Virus record (IMG/VR): IMGVR_UViG_3300032820_000047
Span: 1-35,052 of that record
DNA from: a virus
Strand: one strand, 5' to 3'
DNA: 35,052 nucleotides
Made by a program: the position numbers and the translations under genes. The notes under the pieces were generated by a model, which saw only the letters and a program-made list of their open reading frames with translations, was not told where the DNA came from and did not search any database. Of this stretch, positions 6,682 to 15,760 are shown piece by piece. The first letter of the stretch is position 1. Each line of letters opens with the position of its first letter.

Positions 6682-7527
6682 ATGGCAGACGAAATGGATG
6701 GAACCGCAACCGATACGTTAGTTCCTTCAGAGGAAGACGAGGCCCTGTTCGGCGATAGCGATCAGGGAAGCGGCGAAGGTTCAGGCGACGGAGATGTGGC
6801 GGCCCCCGACACGGCCAGCGACGTTGACGGCGAAAGTGATGGAGCATCGGTATCAACCGACGCGACCGCGACTGCATTGCGGAAGCTCGGTATTGAGAGT
6901 GTCCAGGAAGTGGCGGAGCTTCAGAAGGGAAGGGCGGAGGCCTCAGTATCGGACCCCCGGATTGACGCGATGGAAGCGAAGCTCTCAGCCCTCGGACCTC
7001 AATTAGCGGCAGCCGCCGCTGGAAGGCCGGCAGGCTCGACAGCGACTCCAGCCGAAACCGAAAAGTTCCTCAAGGAATTCCTGCTTAATCCGCAGGGCTC
7101 ACTGACTGCTGTAAGCGCGAAATCTACACGCGACGCGATCCAAGAGGCGATGAAACCTTACGTCCAGATGGTCGAAGGGATGAAGGATGACGCTATCGTC
7201 AACGAGTTTGCCATCCGTCCTGGCACCGGGTTTATCCCGGATCAGGACACGGCTGTTCTTAACAAGTTCCTTGTTGAAAATCCCTACATCGGTGGATCTG
7301 CCGATCCGCTGGGGGACGCATGGGAGCTGGTTAAGGCGAAACGGCCGAAGTTCTACGCCAAGAGGGCCAACGCTGCTGCGTCCAAAGCCAACCAGAGCGC
7401 GATGAAGAAAGCCGCGGGTATGGGGGGAAAAGGGACCGCAGTCACCTCGAAGGCCGATGGCGGGGGTGGTGACGAATTTGATGGCGTACTTGATCGCGCC
7501 GAAAGGATTCAAAAGGCCTTCAGCTAA
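6682..7527 (+). CDS. Scaffold-like protein (281 aa)
   Basis: Sits directly before the major capsid gene with a good SD (AAGGGAG). The N-terminal 60 residues are strongly acidic and low-complexity (SEEDEALFGDSDQGSGEGSG), the middle is helical, and the C-terminus is basic (VKAKRPKFYAKRANAAASKANQS) before a short acidic end (DEFDGVLDRAERIQKAF). Acidic N-terminus, helical middle and basic capsid-binding C-terminus are the usual features of podovirus scaffolding proteins that direct prohead assembly and then leave. No protease motif is seen. The identification rests on composition and position. Confidence 0.75.
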   Translation: MADEMDGTATDTLVPSEEDEALFGDSDQGSGEGSGDGDVAAPDTASDVDGESDGASVSTDATATALRKLGIESVQEVAELQKGRAEASVSDPRIDAMEAKLSALGPQLAAAAAGRPAGSTATPAETEKFLKEFLLNPQGSLTAVSAKSTRDAIQEAMKPYVQMVEGMKDDAIVNEFAIRPGTGFIPDQDTAVLNKFLVENPYIGGSADPLGDAWELVKAKRPKFYAKRANAAASKANQSAMKKAAGMGGKGTAVTSKADGGGGDEFDGVLDRAERIQKAFS

Positions 7528-7541
7528 GAGGAACTTTACCC

Positions 7542-8711
7542 ATGGCAACTGTCAACACAGGAACACGCGGAACCAAGCTGGTCACCGGCACAGAGAACGT
7601 CAATGTACGCGACGTCTCTGAACGGATACTCCTGCTTCAGCCCAACGCCGCTCCACTGATCTCGTATCAGGCGGGCATGGGCGCAAAGAAAGTCGCATTC
7701 AACCCCACGTTCGAGTGGCTACAGGATGAACTGTCGCCCAATACCGTCACCGACTCGGGTGGTTCCGGTACAGGGACCACGATCAACCTCACCACAAACG
7801 AGGGTGGGTATGTCCGGCCGAACGACGTACTGATCGCTCCCAACGGGGAGTCGATCCATGTCACGTCCAAATCAACAGACGCACTGACTGTTCAGCGGTC
7901 AATGGGCTCGGTTGCTGCCGACGACATCGCGACAGGCGAGCAGTTCGTAATCATCGGGCAGGCGGTGCAGGAGGGATCCGACATCCCGTCCTACCGTCAC
8001 ACCGAGCAGGTCACGAAGACTGGTTATATCCAGATCTTCAAGGACCCGGTGATACTCACCGAGATACAGAACGCCACGAAGTCTTACGGCGGACCCGACC
8101 GGACCAAGAAAAGGATGCTGGCTGCAATCGAACACAAGCGTTCGATCGAGCAGGCGTTTCTTTTCGGTGATGCGTTCGAGCAGACCTCCGGCACGCAGAC
8201 GCTCCGAGGTACGGGCGGGCTGATCAACGAGATCAGCACTAACGTCCTTGCCGCCGGTGGCGTTCTCAGTGAGTCGGACTTCACCGACAGCTTCCTTGTC
8301 GACGTGTTCCGGTATCAGCCGGAAATTCCGCTCGACACGAAGCTGGCGTTCTTCTCTCCCATTCTGATCGCCGCGATCAACTCATGGGCGAAGGGCGCAC
8401 TCCGGATCACGTCCAACGAGAAATCGTTTGGCGTTAAGATCGGTACCTATGTCTCAGCTCATGGTGAGCTGAAGATCATCCGGCATTGGCTCCTGAAGGA
8501 TTTCACGGAGTTCCAGAAATACGGATTCGTTGTGGATCCGCAATTTACGAGCTACCGCTTCATGGACGGGCTAGACACGAAGTTACACGTCAACACCCAG
8601 GCCGATTCCGTGTCGTCCATTCAAGATGAATACCGCACCGCCTGTGGACACCAGCTCGGGCTGGAGAAGGCGCACGGTGTTATCTCTGGAGTGACTGGAT
8701 ATGCAGCCTAA
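7542..8711 (+). CDS. Major capsid protein, SU10/HK97-fold type (389 aa)
   Basis: Forms the icosahedral shell. Recognised from family-like features of SU10-type (DUF5309) capsid proteins: an N-terminal NVRDVSERILLLQPNAAPLIS, then VAFNPTFEWLQDELSPNTVT, a beta-rich YVRPNDVLIAPNGESIHVTS segment, the helix IEHKRSIEQAFLFGD, and the C-terminal LKIIRHWLLKDF...LDTKLHVN. Length fits. ATG 7542 follows a weak SD (GAGGAAC). The stop overlaps the next gene by 11 nt. It follows the scaffold-like gene, as usual for podovirus head modules. The exact family name would need a profile search. Confidence 0.85.
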   Translation: MATVNTGTRGTKLVTGTENVNVRDVSERILLLQPNAAPLISYQAGMGAKKVAFNPTFEWLQDELSPNTVTDSGGSGTGTTINLTTNEGGYVRPNDVLIAPNGESIHVTSKSTDALTVQRSMGSVAADDIATGEQFVIIGQAVQEGSDIPSYRHTEQVTKTGYIQIFKDPVILTEIQNATKSYGGPDRTKKRMLAAIEHKRSIEQAFLFGDAFEQTSGTQTLRGTGGLINEISTNVLAAGGVLSESDFTDSFLVDVFRYQPEIPLDTKLAFFSPILIAAINSWAKGALRITSNEKSFGVKIGTYVSAHGELKIIRHWLLKDFTEFQKYGFVVDPQFTSYRFMDGLDTKLHVNTQADSVSSIQDEYRTACGHQLGLEKAHGVISGVTGYAA

Positions 8712-9333
8712 CGGCGCAGCTGAGGGGGCTAAGGCCCCCTCCCTCTCTTGCGATTATTGCGACCACGCTCCGTTCAAGAATTCAGGCGGACTGAAGTCGC
8801 ACGTCCGATTCAAACACCCCGACCAATCCGCCTCTGTAGGCACCACCGCTCCGACCGTAGAAGAACTCAGCGAGCGAGTCGACAGCCTCATGCTGTTGCT
8901 GGAGAAGGCGGGCGCACAGCCGCTAGGCGTGGAAGAAAGCACGTTTACGCCGCCGAACTATCGCGCTCCCAAGCGTGTCATGTTCTTATCACCGAGGTCT
9001 CCGGGCCTGACGGTGATTGTGATGCGAAGTCATCGGCAGCTCGTACCTATCGGCCCCGGGCTGACAGAGTCGATTCTCATGCCGGGTGTGACCGTGCAGT
9101 TTGTGGCCGGACGACTCTTTACTGACGACGCCCGTGTGATCGCTTTCCTTAGTGGCGACCGTGACGAGTGTTTACGGCTCGGCATCATGGATGAGCAGCA
9201 CCCCGGACACCCGAAGGTCTATCAAAGCGATCGGTACCCTGTTATCGGAAGCGACGTGGCCGGAGATGTTCCGATCTCACGAAAAGTCACCGAGCCTGAA
9301 GCGGCGGCGCGGGCCTCAGCCAATCCTGGATAG
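8701..9333 (+). CDS. Capsid-adjacent protein with N-terminal C2H2 zinc finger (210 aa)
   Basis: Overlaps the capsid gene's end by 11 nt. Residues 17-39 form a C2H2-like finger: C17-x2-C20-x13-H34-x4-H39, with the hydrophobic spacing (F25, L31) typical of classical fingers. A short helix follows (TVEELSERVDSLMLLLEKAG). The rest (from about 80) is beta-rich with VTVQFVAGRLFTDDARVIAFL, resembling a small structural domain often coded beside phage capsid genes (strand, glycine, TDD, then a helix ending in FL). A head decoration or completion protein is likely, but the role of the finger is unknown; it may bind packaged DNA or a host factor. Confidence 0.7.
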   Translation: MQPNGAAEGAKAPSLSCDYCDHAPFKNSGGLKSHVRFKHPDQSASVGTTAPTVEELSERVDSLMLLLEKAGAQPLGVEESTFTPPNYRAPKRVMFLSPRSPGLTVIVMRSHRQLVPIGPGLTESILMPGVTVQFVAGRLFTDDARVIAFLSGDRDECLRLGIMDEQHPGHPKVYQSDRYPVIGSDVAGDVPISRKVTEPEAAARASANPG

Positions 9334-9346
9334 GAGTTTATGAATA

Positions 9347-10024
9347 TTGAGACTTATCGAGATCCGGGACCGCGTTCGCGGAATAATCCGCAATGACGCC
9401 TATGACGAGTTTGCGATCGACGACGCTGTAAACGACGTTCTCGCAAGCATCAACACGGCTGGCCGATTCCGATTCCACGAAAACAACGAAGACGTCGCGC
9501 TGGTCAACGGGACCTTCAAGTACGCGGTGACGTCCACCATAATCGCTGAACACCAGATCCTCATTCAGCCTCAATCCTCAGATCAAGCCGAAGTCACCAA
9601 GTACCCGGGCGGCATCACCGAGGGTATAGCCGACGGCGCGTTCGAAGGTACAACAGGGGATACGCCGACCCGCTACGCCCGATGGAAAGACGAGTGGTGG
9701 TTCGATCCGGTTCCGAACGCAACAGCGGCAGCCAAGACTCTTCGTATTTACCATATGAAGGATCTTGCGCTGCTGACCAGCGACCTTGATACCCCCGGAA
9801 TCAACGCCCGATACCACCTGACCGTTTTAGCTTACGGGGCCGCAGCCATGATCGACCCGAACGCCGCGATCCGCACCGGCGGTGGGGCGCAGAGCGTGGG
9901 TGAAGTGTACGACAAGGCCTTCAACAACATGATCCGTCAGGAGACGTGGAATCCGGACGAACGCCCGACGCTGGTGATGGATGACCGCTTCGCTGAAATG
10001 GAAGGGTGGGGGAACGTGGTATGA
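9347..10024 (+). CDS. Head-tail adaptor protein (225 aa), TTG start
   Basis: Opens with LRLIEIRDRVRGIIRNDAYDEFAIDDAVNDVLASI, the usual N-terminus of podovirus/siphovirus gp6-like adaptors that stack below the portal ring. An in-frame TGA at 9341-9343 rules out a longer start, so initiation is at TTG 9347, about 10 bases after the SD GGAG. An ATG at 9340 is in another frame. The rest contains helical segments around DLDTPGINARYHLTVLAYGAAAM. It overlaps the following gene as ATGA. A single-base indel at the start could otherwise restore the ATG. Confidence 0.78.
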   Translation: MRLIEIRDRVRGIIRNDAYDEFAIDDAVNDVLASINTAGRFRFHENNEDVALVNGTFKYAVTSTIIAEHQILIQPQSSDQAEVTKYPGGITEGIADGAFEGTTGDTPTRYARWKDEWWFDPVPNATAAAKTLRIYHMKDLALLTSDLDTPGINARYHLTVLAYGAAAMIDPNAAIRTGGGAQSVGEVYDKAFNNMIRQETWNPDERPTLVMDDRFAEMEGWGNVV

Positions 10025-11949
10025 GCCGCAGGCAAATACCCCAACCGCAGGAAGCGGCCCTGTTCCCGCCCGTCCGTGGTCTCTATAAACCGTTTAGAAG
10101 CGGAAACCCGCTCATGAATCAGGGTCGCGCCTCGACCTTCAACGGCTGGCGCATCGCGGACGGACACGCCCGCATCATCGAAGGCAATGTCGCCACAAAC
10201 GGCAAGTCCACCACAGTCACAACGAACATGAAGTGCATCGTCCCGTACTTCGACCCGTTCGGTGCGGCCGACTACGCGATTCTGTTCTACGTGTGCGGTC
10301 AAAAGTGTATTCAGCAACCGATTAATGGAGTGGGATCAGAGGCGGTCCTTAACGCCACGCTTCTTGGCGCCGACACTCAGGCTCTTATCGCGTGGGGCCG
10401 ATTCCGTGAACACATACTGATCGCCGACACCGTTGGCGGGCTGTTCTGGATCCAGCCGGGAACTGTGAGAAGCGCCGGAGTGACCGCCCCCGGATCCGCG
10501 CCATCACTCGCCGATGACGGCACGGGAGCGCAACCGCCCGCCGCCACTTACACCGTAAAAGTGACGTTTGTAAACGACAAGGGCCATGAAGGCAACGGCT
10601 CGGCCGCGTCCAGCGCCGTCGTCGCGTCCGGAGGTCAGATCGACTGGACGTCTATACCCACAGGCCCAGCCGGGACGGCATCGAGGAACCTGTACCGGCA
10701 CGCCTCGGCGGGTACCAGTTATTTGCTCGCCGGATCGATTGCCGACAACTCCACCACGACGTTTACCGACACCGTCGCCGATGCCTCTCTGGGTCGACAG
10801 CTCGACAGCGACAACGACGTGCCTATCGACACGCTGCGCGATATTGCAATCTCGCCGGCCCGGGTGTTCTTGCTGGCAATGGACGGCCTTACCATATGGG
10901 CCTCGAAGATCGAAGCCATTACCGGACAGGCAAACTGGGAAGCGTACCCGTCAGGACTTAGCCTTGACATGCCATTCGACGGTGCGAACGATGACGCTAA
11001 AGCGATCATATTCACCCACGGCGATCTCTACGTGTTCGGCGGCAGCAAAATATTTCGTATGGTGGGCGACATCGCGACCGGTGTGAGTGTCGAAGATATA
11101 TCGGTGGACATGGGGATTTTCTCCACACACGCCAAATGCGAAACCTCCGACGGTTGGATCATCCTCAGTAATCAGAAACAGCTGTGGGGGTACAGCCCGA
11201 TCAGCGGACAGCTGACACGTCTTGCCTCGGGAGTCCAGGGTGAGCTAGACCAGATCGAGCGGAACACCGGTCTCGACGGACCGACGATTACCTTCGACTC
11301 TGGATACAATTGCGTCTACCTCCACTACGGCAAGTCCGCTGCCGGTGACAACAACCTCGACATGGGGATCGACCTCTCCAGCGGGGAGGTGTTCACGCCG
11401 GGATGGAACTACGAGTTCTCTGAATACTCCAAAGACTTTCGTCAACTGTTCGGGGCTCGCCCCGATACCAACGTGATTAGAGGTTGGTGGCCCAGCCACG
11501 CGGTCGCCGTGACCTACGCAAACATCAACGGCTCGGCGCCTACAGACCAGCGGATCGAGTGGGTCATGTACACCCCGTCGCCGGGAGACGACATCCACTT
11601 CCTCGGCTTAAGCTTTGTGATTAAGTCTCAGGTCAAAGCCGCGGGCGTCATACCGCTCCTTAAAGTGGAGTGGTCTCTGGACGGCACCGCCCGCTACCGC
11701 ACGGCCCTTATCAACGTGGACCGGGAGCGGCTGACAACGCAGGAGGGAGAGATCAGTCCCAACGTCCACGCGTACGTCCCGATTGATCTCGTGGCTAAAT
11801 ATCTCACGCTTCGAATCTCTGTCGTGGAGACTGCGGGGCGTGCCGGTGGCATGGAACTTTACGCTGGAATGCTTTCATATTCGAACAAGTCGGAAAGCCG
11901 TGAAGGCCAGAAATCTATACCAGAAGGGCTGAGTCGGGTTTACACTTAG
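10021..11949 (+). CDS. Nozzle/DNA-stabilisation-like beta-propeller protein (642 aa)
   Basis: Located right after the adaptor, where podoviruses code the tail nozzle or DNA-stabilisation protein (P22 gp10-like or T7 gp12-like). The sequence is mostly beta with repeated short blades, for example HGDLYVFGGSKIFRMVGD and DGWIILSNQKQLWGYSPISGQ, and a loop-rich fibronectin-like insert near residues 175-260 (PPAATYTVKVTFVNDKGHEGN...). A beta-propeller is likely, which would plug the portal channel. It starts at ATG 10021, overlapping the previous stop (ATGA); an upstream in-frame GTG at 10006 is less favoured. The family call is moderate. Confidence 0.62.
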   Translation: MSRRQIPQPQEAALFPPVRGLYKPFRSGNPLMNQGRASTFNGWRIADGHARIIEGNVATNGKSTTVTTNMKCIVPYFDPFGAADYAILFYVCGQKCIQQPINGVGSEAVLNATLLGADTQALIAWGRFREHILIADTVGGLFWIQPGTVRSAGVTAPGSAPSLADDGTGAQPPAATYTVKVTFVNDKGHEGNGSAASSAVVASGGQIDWTSIPTGPAGTASRNLYRHASAGTSYLLAGSIADNSTTTFTDTVADASLGRQLDSDNDVPIDTLRDIAISPARVFLLAMDGLTIWASKIEAITGQANWEAYPSGLSLDMPFDGANDDAKAIIFTHGDLYVFGGSKIFRMVGDIATGVSVEDISVDMGIFSTHAKCETSDGWIILSNQKQLWGYSPISGQLTRLASGVQGELDQIERNTGLDGPTITFDSGYNCVYLHYGKSAAGDNNLDMGIDLSSGEVFTPGWNYEFSEYSKDFRQLFGARPDTNVIRGWWPSHAVAVTYANINGSAPTDQRIEWVMYTPSPGDDIHFLGLSFVIKSQVKAAGVIPLLKVEWSLDGTARYRTALINVDRERLTTQEGEISPNVHAYVPIDLVAKYLTLRISVVETAGRAGGMELYAGMLSYSNKSESREGQKSIPEGLSRVYT

Positions 11950-11967
11950 CAACGAACGGGGGTCGAA

Positions 11968-12759
11968 ATGGAGTGGGCTACAATCTGGAAAACCATTCAA
12001 GACATTATGGGTGCTCAGGGTGCTCAGGGTACTCAGGGTACTGATGGTGGAGGCGGAACGCCACCCTTTGTACCTCCACAAGAGGGTGGTGGGAAAGAAG
12101 GGCTTCCGGCAGTAATCCAACAGCTCGCTCCAATCCTTAGTATGTTCAGAAAGTCCCCGCAGGGCCGACAGAAGGAACTCGCGACCGCTGATCAGGTGGG
12201 CTTTGAGAGGGCCGCACAGCAGATCCAGCAGGACGTGTTCTCTGGGAGAATGGATGTCGATAGCGGCCTCGATGCGCTCGACGACCTCGCATTCTCACTT
12301 AATAGAAGTGGCGGCAACCAATTCCAAGCTGCGGGCGCGTCCAACGCGGGGCGGCTTATCGCTCAGATCCGGTCTCTGGTGTCGACGCTGCGAAACCAGC
12401 AGCTCCACAGCTACGACGAAAATATTACCGGAAGCCCAAGGTTCCAAGCCGACAGGCTCCGCACCCGACTCCGCGCGCGGCTTGAGGGCCAACCTCTTGG
12501 CGAAACGATAAGGAACACGGAGATGGAAAGACTCTTCACCCCAGCCCCGAGGGCAATGGATAATGTCGATGAGGTTAGGGGCCGGGTGGAGGAAATGTTC
12601 CCGAATACTGGAGCGGAGGCTGCGTCAGCGAGGATCTCGGCTCGCCTCGCAGAGCTGGGGAAGCGCCCCGGCCTCCTCTCAGAGAGTGACGAACTAAGGC
12701 GTAGACAGCTTCAATCGGGGAGTCCCATGCCTCCCGTCTCGCCTACACGGAGATACTGA
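11968..12759 (+). CDS. Probable internal/ejection virion protein (263 aa)
   Basis: First of four adjoining probable internal proteins. The N-terminus has a short collagen-like run (GAQGAQGTQGTDGGGG), then a proline-rich linker and a long helical part rich in Gln, Arg and Ala (FERAAQQIQQDVFSGRMDVD, RLIAQIRSLVSTLRNQQLHS). This soluble helical, low-complexity type is usual for proteins stored in the head and expelled with DNA. No signal or membrane segment is seen. Its stop shares one base with the next ATG (TGATG). Function is inferred from position and composition. Confidence 0.6.
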   Translation: MEWATIWKTIQDIMGAQGAQGTQGTDGGGGTPPFVPPQEGGGKEGLPAVIQQLAPILSMFRKSPQGRQKELATADQVGFERAAQQIQQDVFSGRMDVDSGLDALDDLAFSLNRSGGNQFQAAGASNAGRLIAQIRSLVSTLRNQQLHSYDENITGSPRFQADRLRTRLRARLEGQPLGETIRNTEMERLFTPAPRAMDNVDEVRGRVEEMFPNTGAEAASARISARLAELGKRPGLLSESDELRRRQLQSGSPMPPVSPTRRY

Positions 12760-14282
12760 TGGCACAGGCGCAATCAATTCAATTGCCTCCAGGATTTACT
12801 AGAGCCCGGAGGCGGGCGCACTATCCCGGTCAGCAGCCTCCGCAAGGGACCTATAACCCAACTCCAGACAAGCAGGCTCTTAGTGAGCCTAGTTGGGATG
12901 ATGTGTTCTTTAAAGATGTCGGGCCCGTCCCCGTAGTCGGTGGGGAGCAAGAAATTGGGCCTTCGGGTCCGGGTCAGCTAGACCAGACGTCCCGGTCTAT
13001 TATGCCCGGGGTCGATGAAGACACGGTCCCATCAGGCGCTGGACAGGGGCTGGTACCGCCCCCAGACGTAGATCCCGGAGCTGGTGGAGCTGAGAAATTC
13101 GAAGCCCCGCTCGATTTGGCAGCCATGAAAACCCCTGTCAGGCAAGCGCAGAGGCTAGCTGAGTGGCTCGAAAGTAGGGGCCAAGATGTCCCCAGTTTTA
13201 GAGTGGGCGGTGATGGCGGAGAGATCGACGTCAACATAAACAATCTGATCGGTGAAATCAACGACCCGAAGACTACAGACGCCGAGCGACAGTTCATGTC
13301 GGCCGAGTTAGTCTCGTTGCTCCACAGGAGAAACCGCAAGATCGGCGCCGGTTACGGGTTCTTTGTGTGGAACCCTAAGACCGGACAACCGGAATATGAA
13401 GACCGCACTGCGGGCTCGATGACCGGACAAATCGATGCTCCCTTTGATGGCGGCATCTCCGACCCCAACCGATTCCTTGATGAGCAAACACTCAAAAGTC
13501 ACTTAACTGATCTGCTGAGGAACCTTGGAGAGGGTGGCGTCACAGAGGAGCAGCGAGGGATCGAAGAGTCACAATTTATAGAGGCGCTCCAGCAGGCGGC
13601 CGGAATACGGAGAGGGGACGCAGTACAACGAGGCGGCACCGGAAACGTGTTTGGCGGCGTTGTCGAGTCCGATCTCGACCGCATTGGTCGAGAAACTGAA
13701 ATCGCGCGGGGACAAGGGTTAGCCAAACTTCGGCTGGGAATCCTAGAACAGCAGAACCAGAACAGAAAAGAAGCCCTCGCGGGTGCGCTGCAATTAGCGG
13801 GTCTCAGCTCGACCGAGGCCATCGCTCTCGCAGGGGAGATCACGAGGCAGCGTATTGCTCAGGCCGGGCTGGCTCAAGAGGCGGAGCAGTTTGGGACTAC
13901 GGAGGGCAGACTCCGGGATGAATTCGGAACTACGGAATCCAGACTGCGGGATGAATTCGGAACTGTTGAGGACAGACTGCGGGATGAGTTTGGAACTACG
14001 GAGGGTAGACTGCGGGATGAGTTTGGCACTGTTGAGGACAGATATCGGCATCAATTCGACACTACCGAAGCCAGACTGCGGGATGAGTTCGTCGCCAACC
14101 ACGAAATCCAGCTCAAATCGCTCGGTATCGACGCGGTCAACGCCGCGAACAGGCTCACCGAGGCACAGATGCGAATGGTCGTCGACCTGCTCGACTTACA
14201 CCTGCAGGCCGATGCGGCGGACAAGGCGACGATTTCGAATTTGATAAAAACAATAATTGAGGGGGGTAGCGCCGTTGGCTAA
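12759..14282 (+). CDS. Internal/ejection virion protein with 11-residue repeats (507 aa)
   Basis: Proline/glycine-rich N-terminal 110 residues are followed by helical segments. Residues 378-443 hold six consecutive 11-residue repeats (FGTTEGRLRDE and variants FGTVEDRLRDE, FDTTEARLRDE), a hendecad coiled-coil pattern, then a further helix to the end (TEAQMRMVVDLLDLHLQADA). The hendecad period favours long straight right-handed helical bundles. Together with the neighbours it probably belongs to the ejected complex that bridges the cell envelope. The ATG is at 12759 and the stop overlaps the next gene's TTG start. Confidence 0.65.
   Translation: MAQAQSIQLPPGFTRARRRAHYPGQQPPQGTYNPTPDKQALSEPSWDDVFFKDVGPVPVVGGEQEIGPSGPGQLDQTSRSIMPGVDEDTVPSGAGQGLVPPPDVDPGAGGAEKFEAPLDLAAMKTPVRQAQRLAEWLESRGQDVPSFRVGGDGGEIDVNINNLIGEINDPKTTDAERQFMSAELVSLLHRRNRKIGAGYGFFVWNPKTGQPEYEDRTAGSMTGQIDAPFDGGISDPNRFLDEQTLKSHLTDLLRNLGEGGVTEEQRGIEESQFIEALQQAAGIRRGDAVQRGGTGNVFGGVVESDLDRIGRETEIARGQGLAKLRLGILEQQNQNRKEALAGALQLAGLSSTEAIALAGEITRQRIAQAGLAQEAEQFGTTEGRLRDEFGTTESRLRDEFGTVEDRLRDEFGTTEGRLRDEFGTVEDRYRHQFDTTEARLRDEFVANHEIQLKSLGIDAVNAANRLTEAQMRMVVDLLDLHLQADAADKATISNLIKTIIEGGSAVG
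13890..14087 (+). repeat. Six 33-bp tandem repeats encoding an 11-residue unit
   Basis: The repeated codons give F-G-T-(T/V)-E-x-R-L-R-D-E; unit five has diverged to Y/H/Q and unit six to FDTTEA. T-type and V-type units partly alternate, so part of the array may have grown by 66-bp steps. It is in frame, so copy number could vary without breaking the gene. Confidence 0.9.
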
Positions 14283-15759
14283 TACACCGTTGGCGCATTG
14301 GAACCTGCCGCCGAGGCAGCGACCCACACTGCAGATTCCAGACGATCGACGAGGCCCCATAGGGCTTCCGCGGAGGTCCAGAGGACGGCCGGGCGGCCGC
14401 CCCGCGGGGGTTTTTCGTGGCGGGATTGGTCAGGCTGCCCGGCCAGAGGGAAGACTGGACAAGCTGCGTAATGTTCTGTCGCAGATTCGTGGCGGGATTG
14501 GCAATGTCACGACCGGCCAAATCCCCGACGTCAATGCGCCATTGGACCCGTCAGCACTGGCCGCATCAGGGATCGAGCAGTCACCCGACGCCAACCGTGG
14601 GATCTTCGAGATCCTCACCGAGCTGGGCCGGATGCGTGGGCAGAGTCAGGTAGACGCACACACGGCGGCGAAGGCGGAGCAGGACAGGCAGATCACTAAC
14701 GCTGAGATTATGGCCCAGACAAAAGAGCGAGAAGCGCAGGCTCTCCTTCGTGGAGCCCGGACAAAGGACGTTCTGGCGAACATCGACATCCCGCGTATCA
14801 ACGCAGAACTCCGGGCGTTAGAGGGTGCCGCCGACGAGAAGATCAAGCTGGACACGCTTGAGGAAAGGATCCGAAACAACAGGGCTACTATAGAGGTGCG
14901 GGAGCGGGAGTTGGCTGAGGACATCCGTTTAGAAGTTGATCGAGGCAAACGTGACCTTCTCCGTATCGAGCTGGAGAGAATTCATCAGACGAATGCAGAT
15001 CTCACCGCGGCCGAAAACGCAGTCACCGCCCGCATCACCGCGCTGTCGCAGCAGGCCGAAAGTGAAGCCGATATAGGCAAAACGGTCGCTGAGACGAATG
15101 AGCTGACTGCAATGCTTCCGGGCCGCCTCGAAGAACAAGCGGCCGAGACAGGCTTAACGCTCGCGGAAGCCGACTTGGTGAGAGAGCAAATCAGAGAGCT
15201 TAGTGGTCAGATCGATCTCACCACGCCAAGTGCACGAATGGATGCCCAAAGTCAAGGTATACGAGACGGCTACTTTATCAGCCTTGGAAATCAGGCAGAT
15301 GCGTTTGCGGCGAGGGCGAGAGCGCAGGCTGGAGGCACTCTCTCGCCAACTGTCGCCGAAGTGGTCAACGTGGCTAGGTTACTCGCCCAGCTCGGCGGAA
15401 ATCAGGAGAGTATCCGTGATTTAATTGAGGGGAACCCGGCTGCAATGACGGCCATTGGTCTCCAGCCCGGAGACACCGATCCGTACAGCTTAGCTGTAAG
15501 GCTCCAGCGATTCTTCCTAGGGAGCAGTGTGGGTGAAGTTACCCCGTCATTCCCACCCCCCACTGGCGGCACCGCAGCGGGGCAACCCGCCATCGGTACG
15601 GGCGGGCTGTCACCCGGATCAGCCGGCGCATTTGATCCCGGCCAAACCCCGTCGGGGGTCTTAGGCGATACACTCACCCGACCGGAGGCGATTCAGTTGC
15701 TGGAAGAGATGGGCCAGCCGGATACGGAAGCAAATATTCGCGCAGCTATGGGGCTATGA
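14275..15759 (+). CDS. Internal/ejection virion protein, coiled-coil (494 aa)
   Basis: The start is taken as TTG 14275, 8 bases after GAGGGGGG; it overlaps the previous stop. The protein has a basic, glycine/arginine-rich N-terminus (residues 20-60), then long charged helices rich in Glu/Arg (residues about 110-320, e.g. LDTLEERIRNNRATIEVRERELAEDIRLE), and a proline/glycine linker before the end. The C-terminal 27 residues (LTRPEAIQLLEEMGQPDTEA and on to IRAAMGL) recur as a helical motif in the 1525-aa neighbour, linking the two. An ejection or internal scaffold role is likely; no enzyme motif is visible. Confidence 0.62.
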   Translation: MANTPLAHWNLPPRQRPTLQIPDDRRGPIGLPRRSRGRPGGRPAGVFRGGIGQAARPEGRLDKLRNVLSQIRGGIGNVTTGQIPDVNAPLDPSALAASGIEQSPDANRGIFEILTELGRMRGQSQVDAHTAAKAEQDRQITNAEIMAQTKEREAQALLRGARTKDVLANIDIPRINAELRALEGAADEKIKLDTLEERIRNNRATIEVRERELAEDIRLEVDRGKRDLLRIELERIHQTNADLTAAENAVTARITALSQQAESEADIGKTVAETNELTAMLPGRLEEQAAETGLTLAEADLVREQIRELSGQIDLTTPSARMDAQSQGIRDGYFISLGNQADAFAARARAQAGGTLSPTVAEVVNVARLLAQLGGNQESIRDLIEGNPAAMTAIGLQPGDTDPYSLAVRLQRFFLGSSVGEVTPSFPPPTGGTAAGQPAIGTGGLSPGSAGAFDPGQTPSGVLGDTLTRPEAIQLLEEMGQPDTEANIRAAMGL

Positions 15760-15760
15760 G

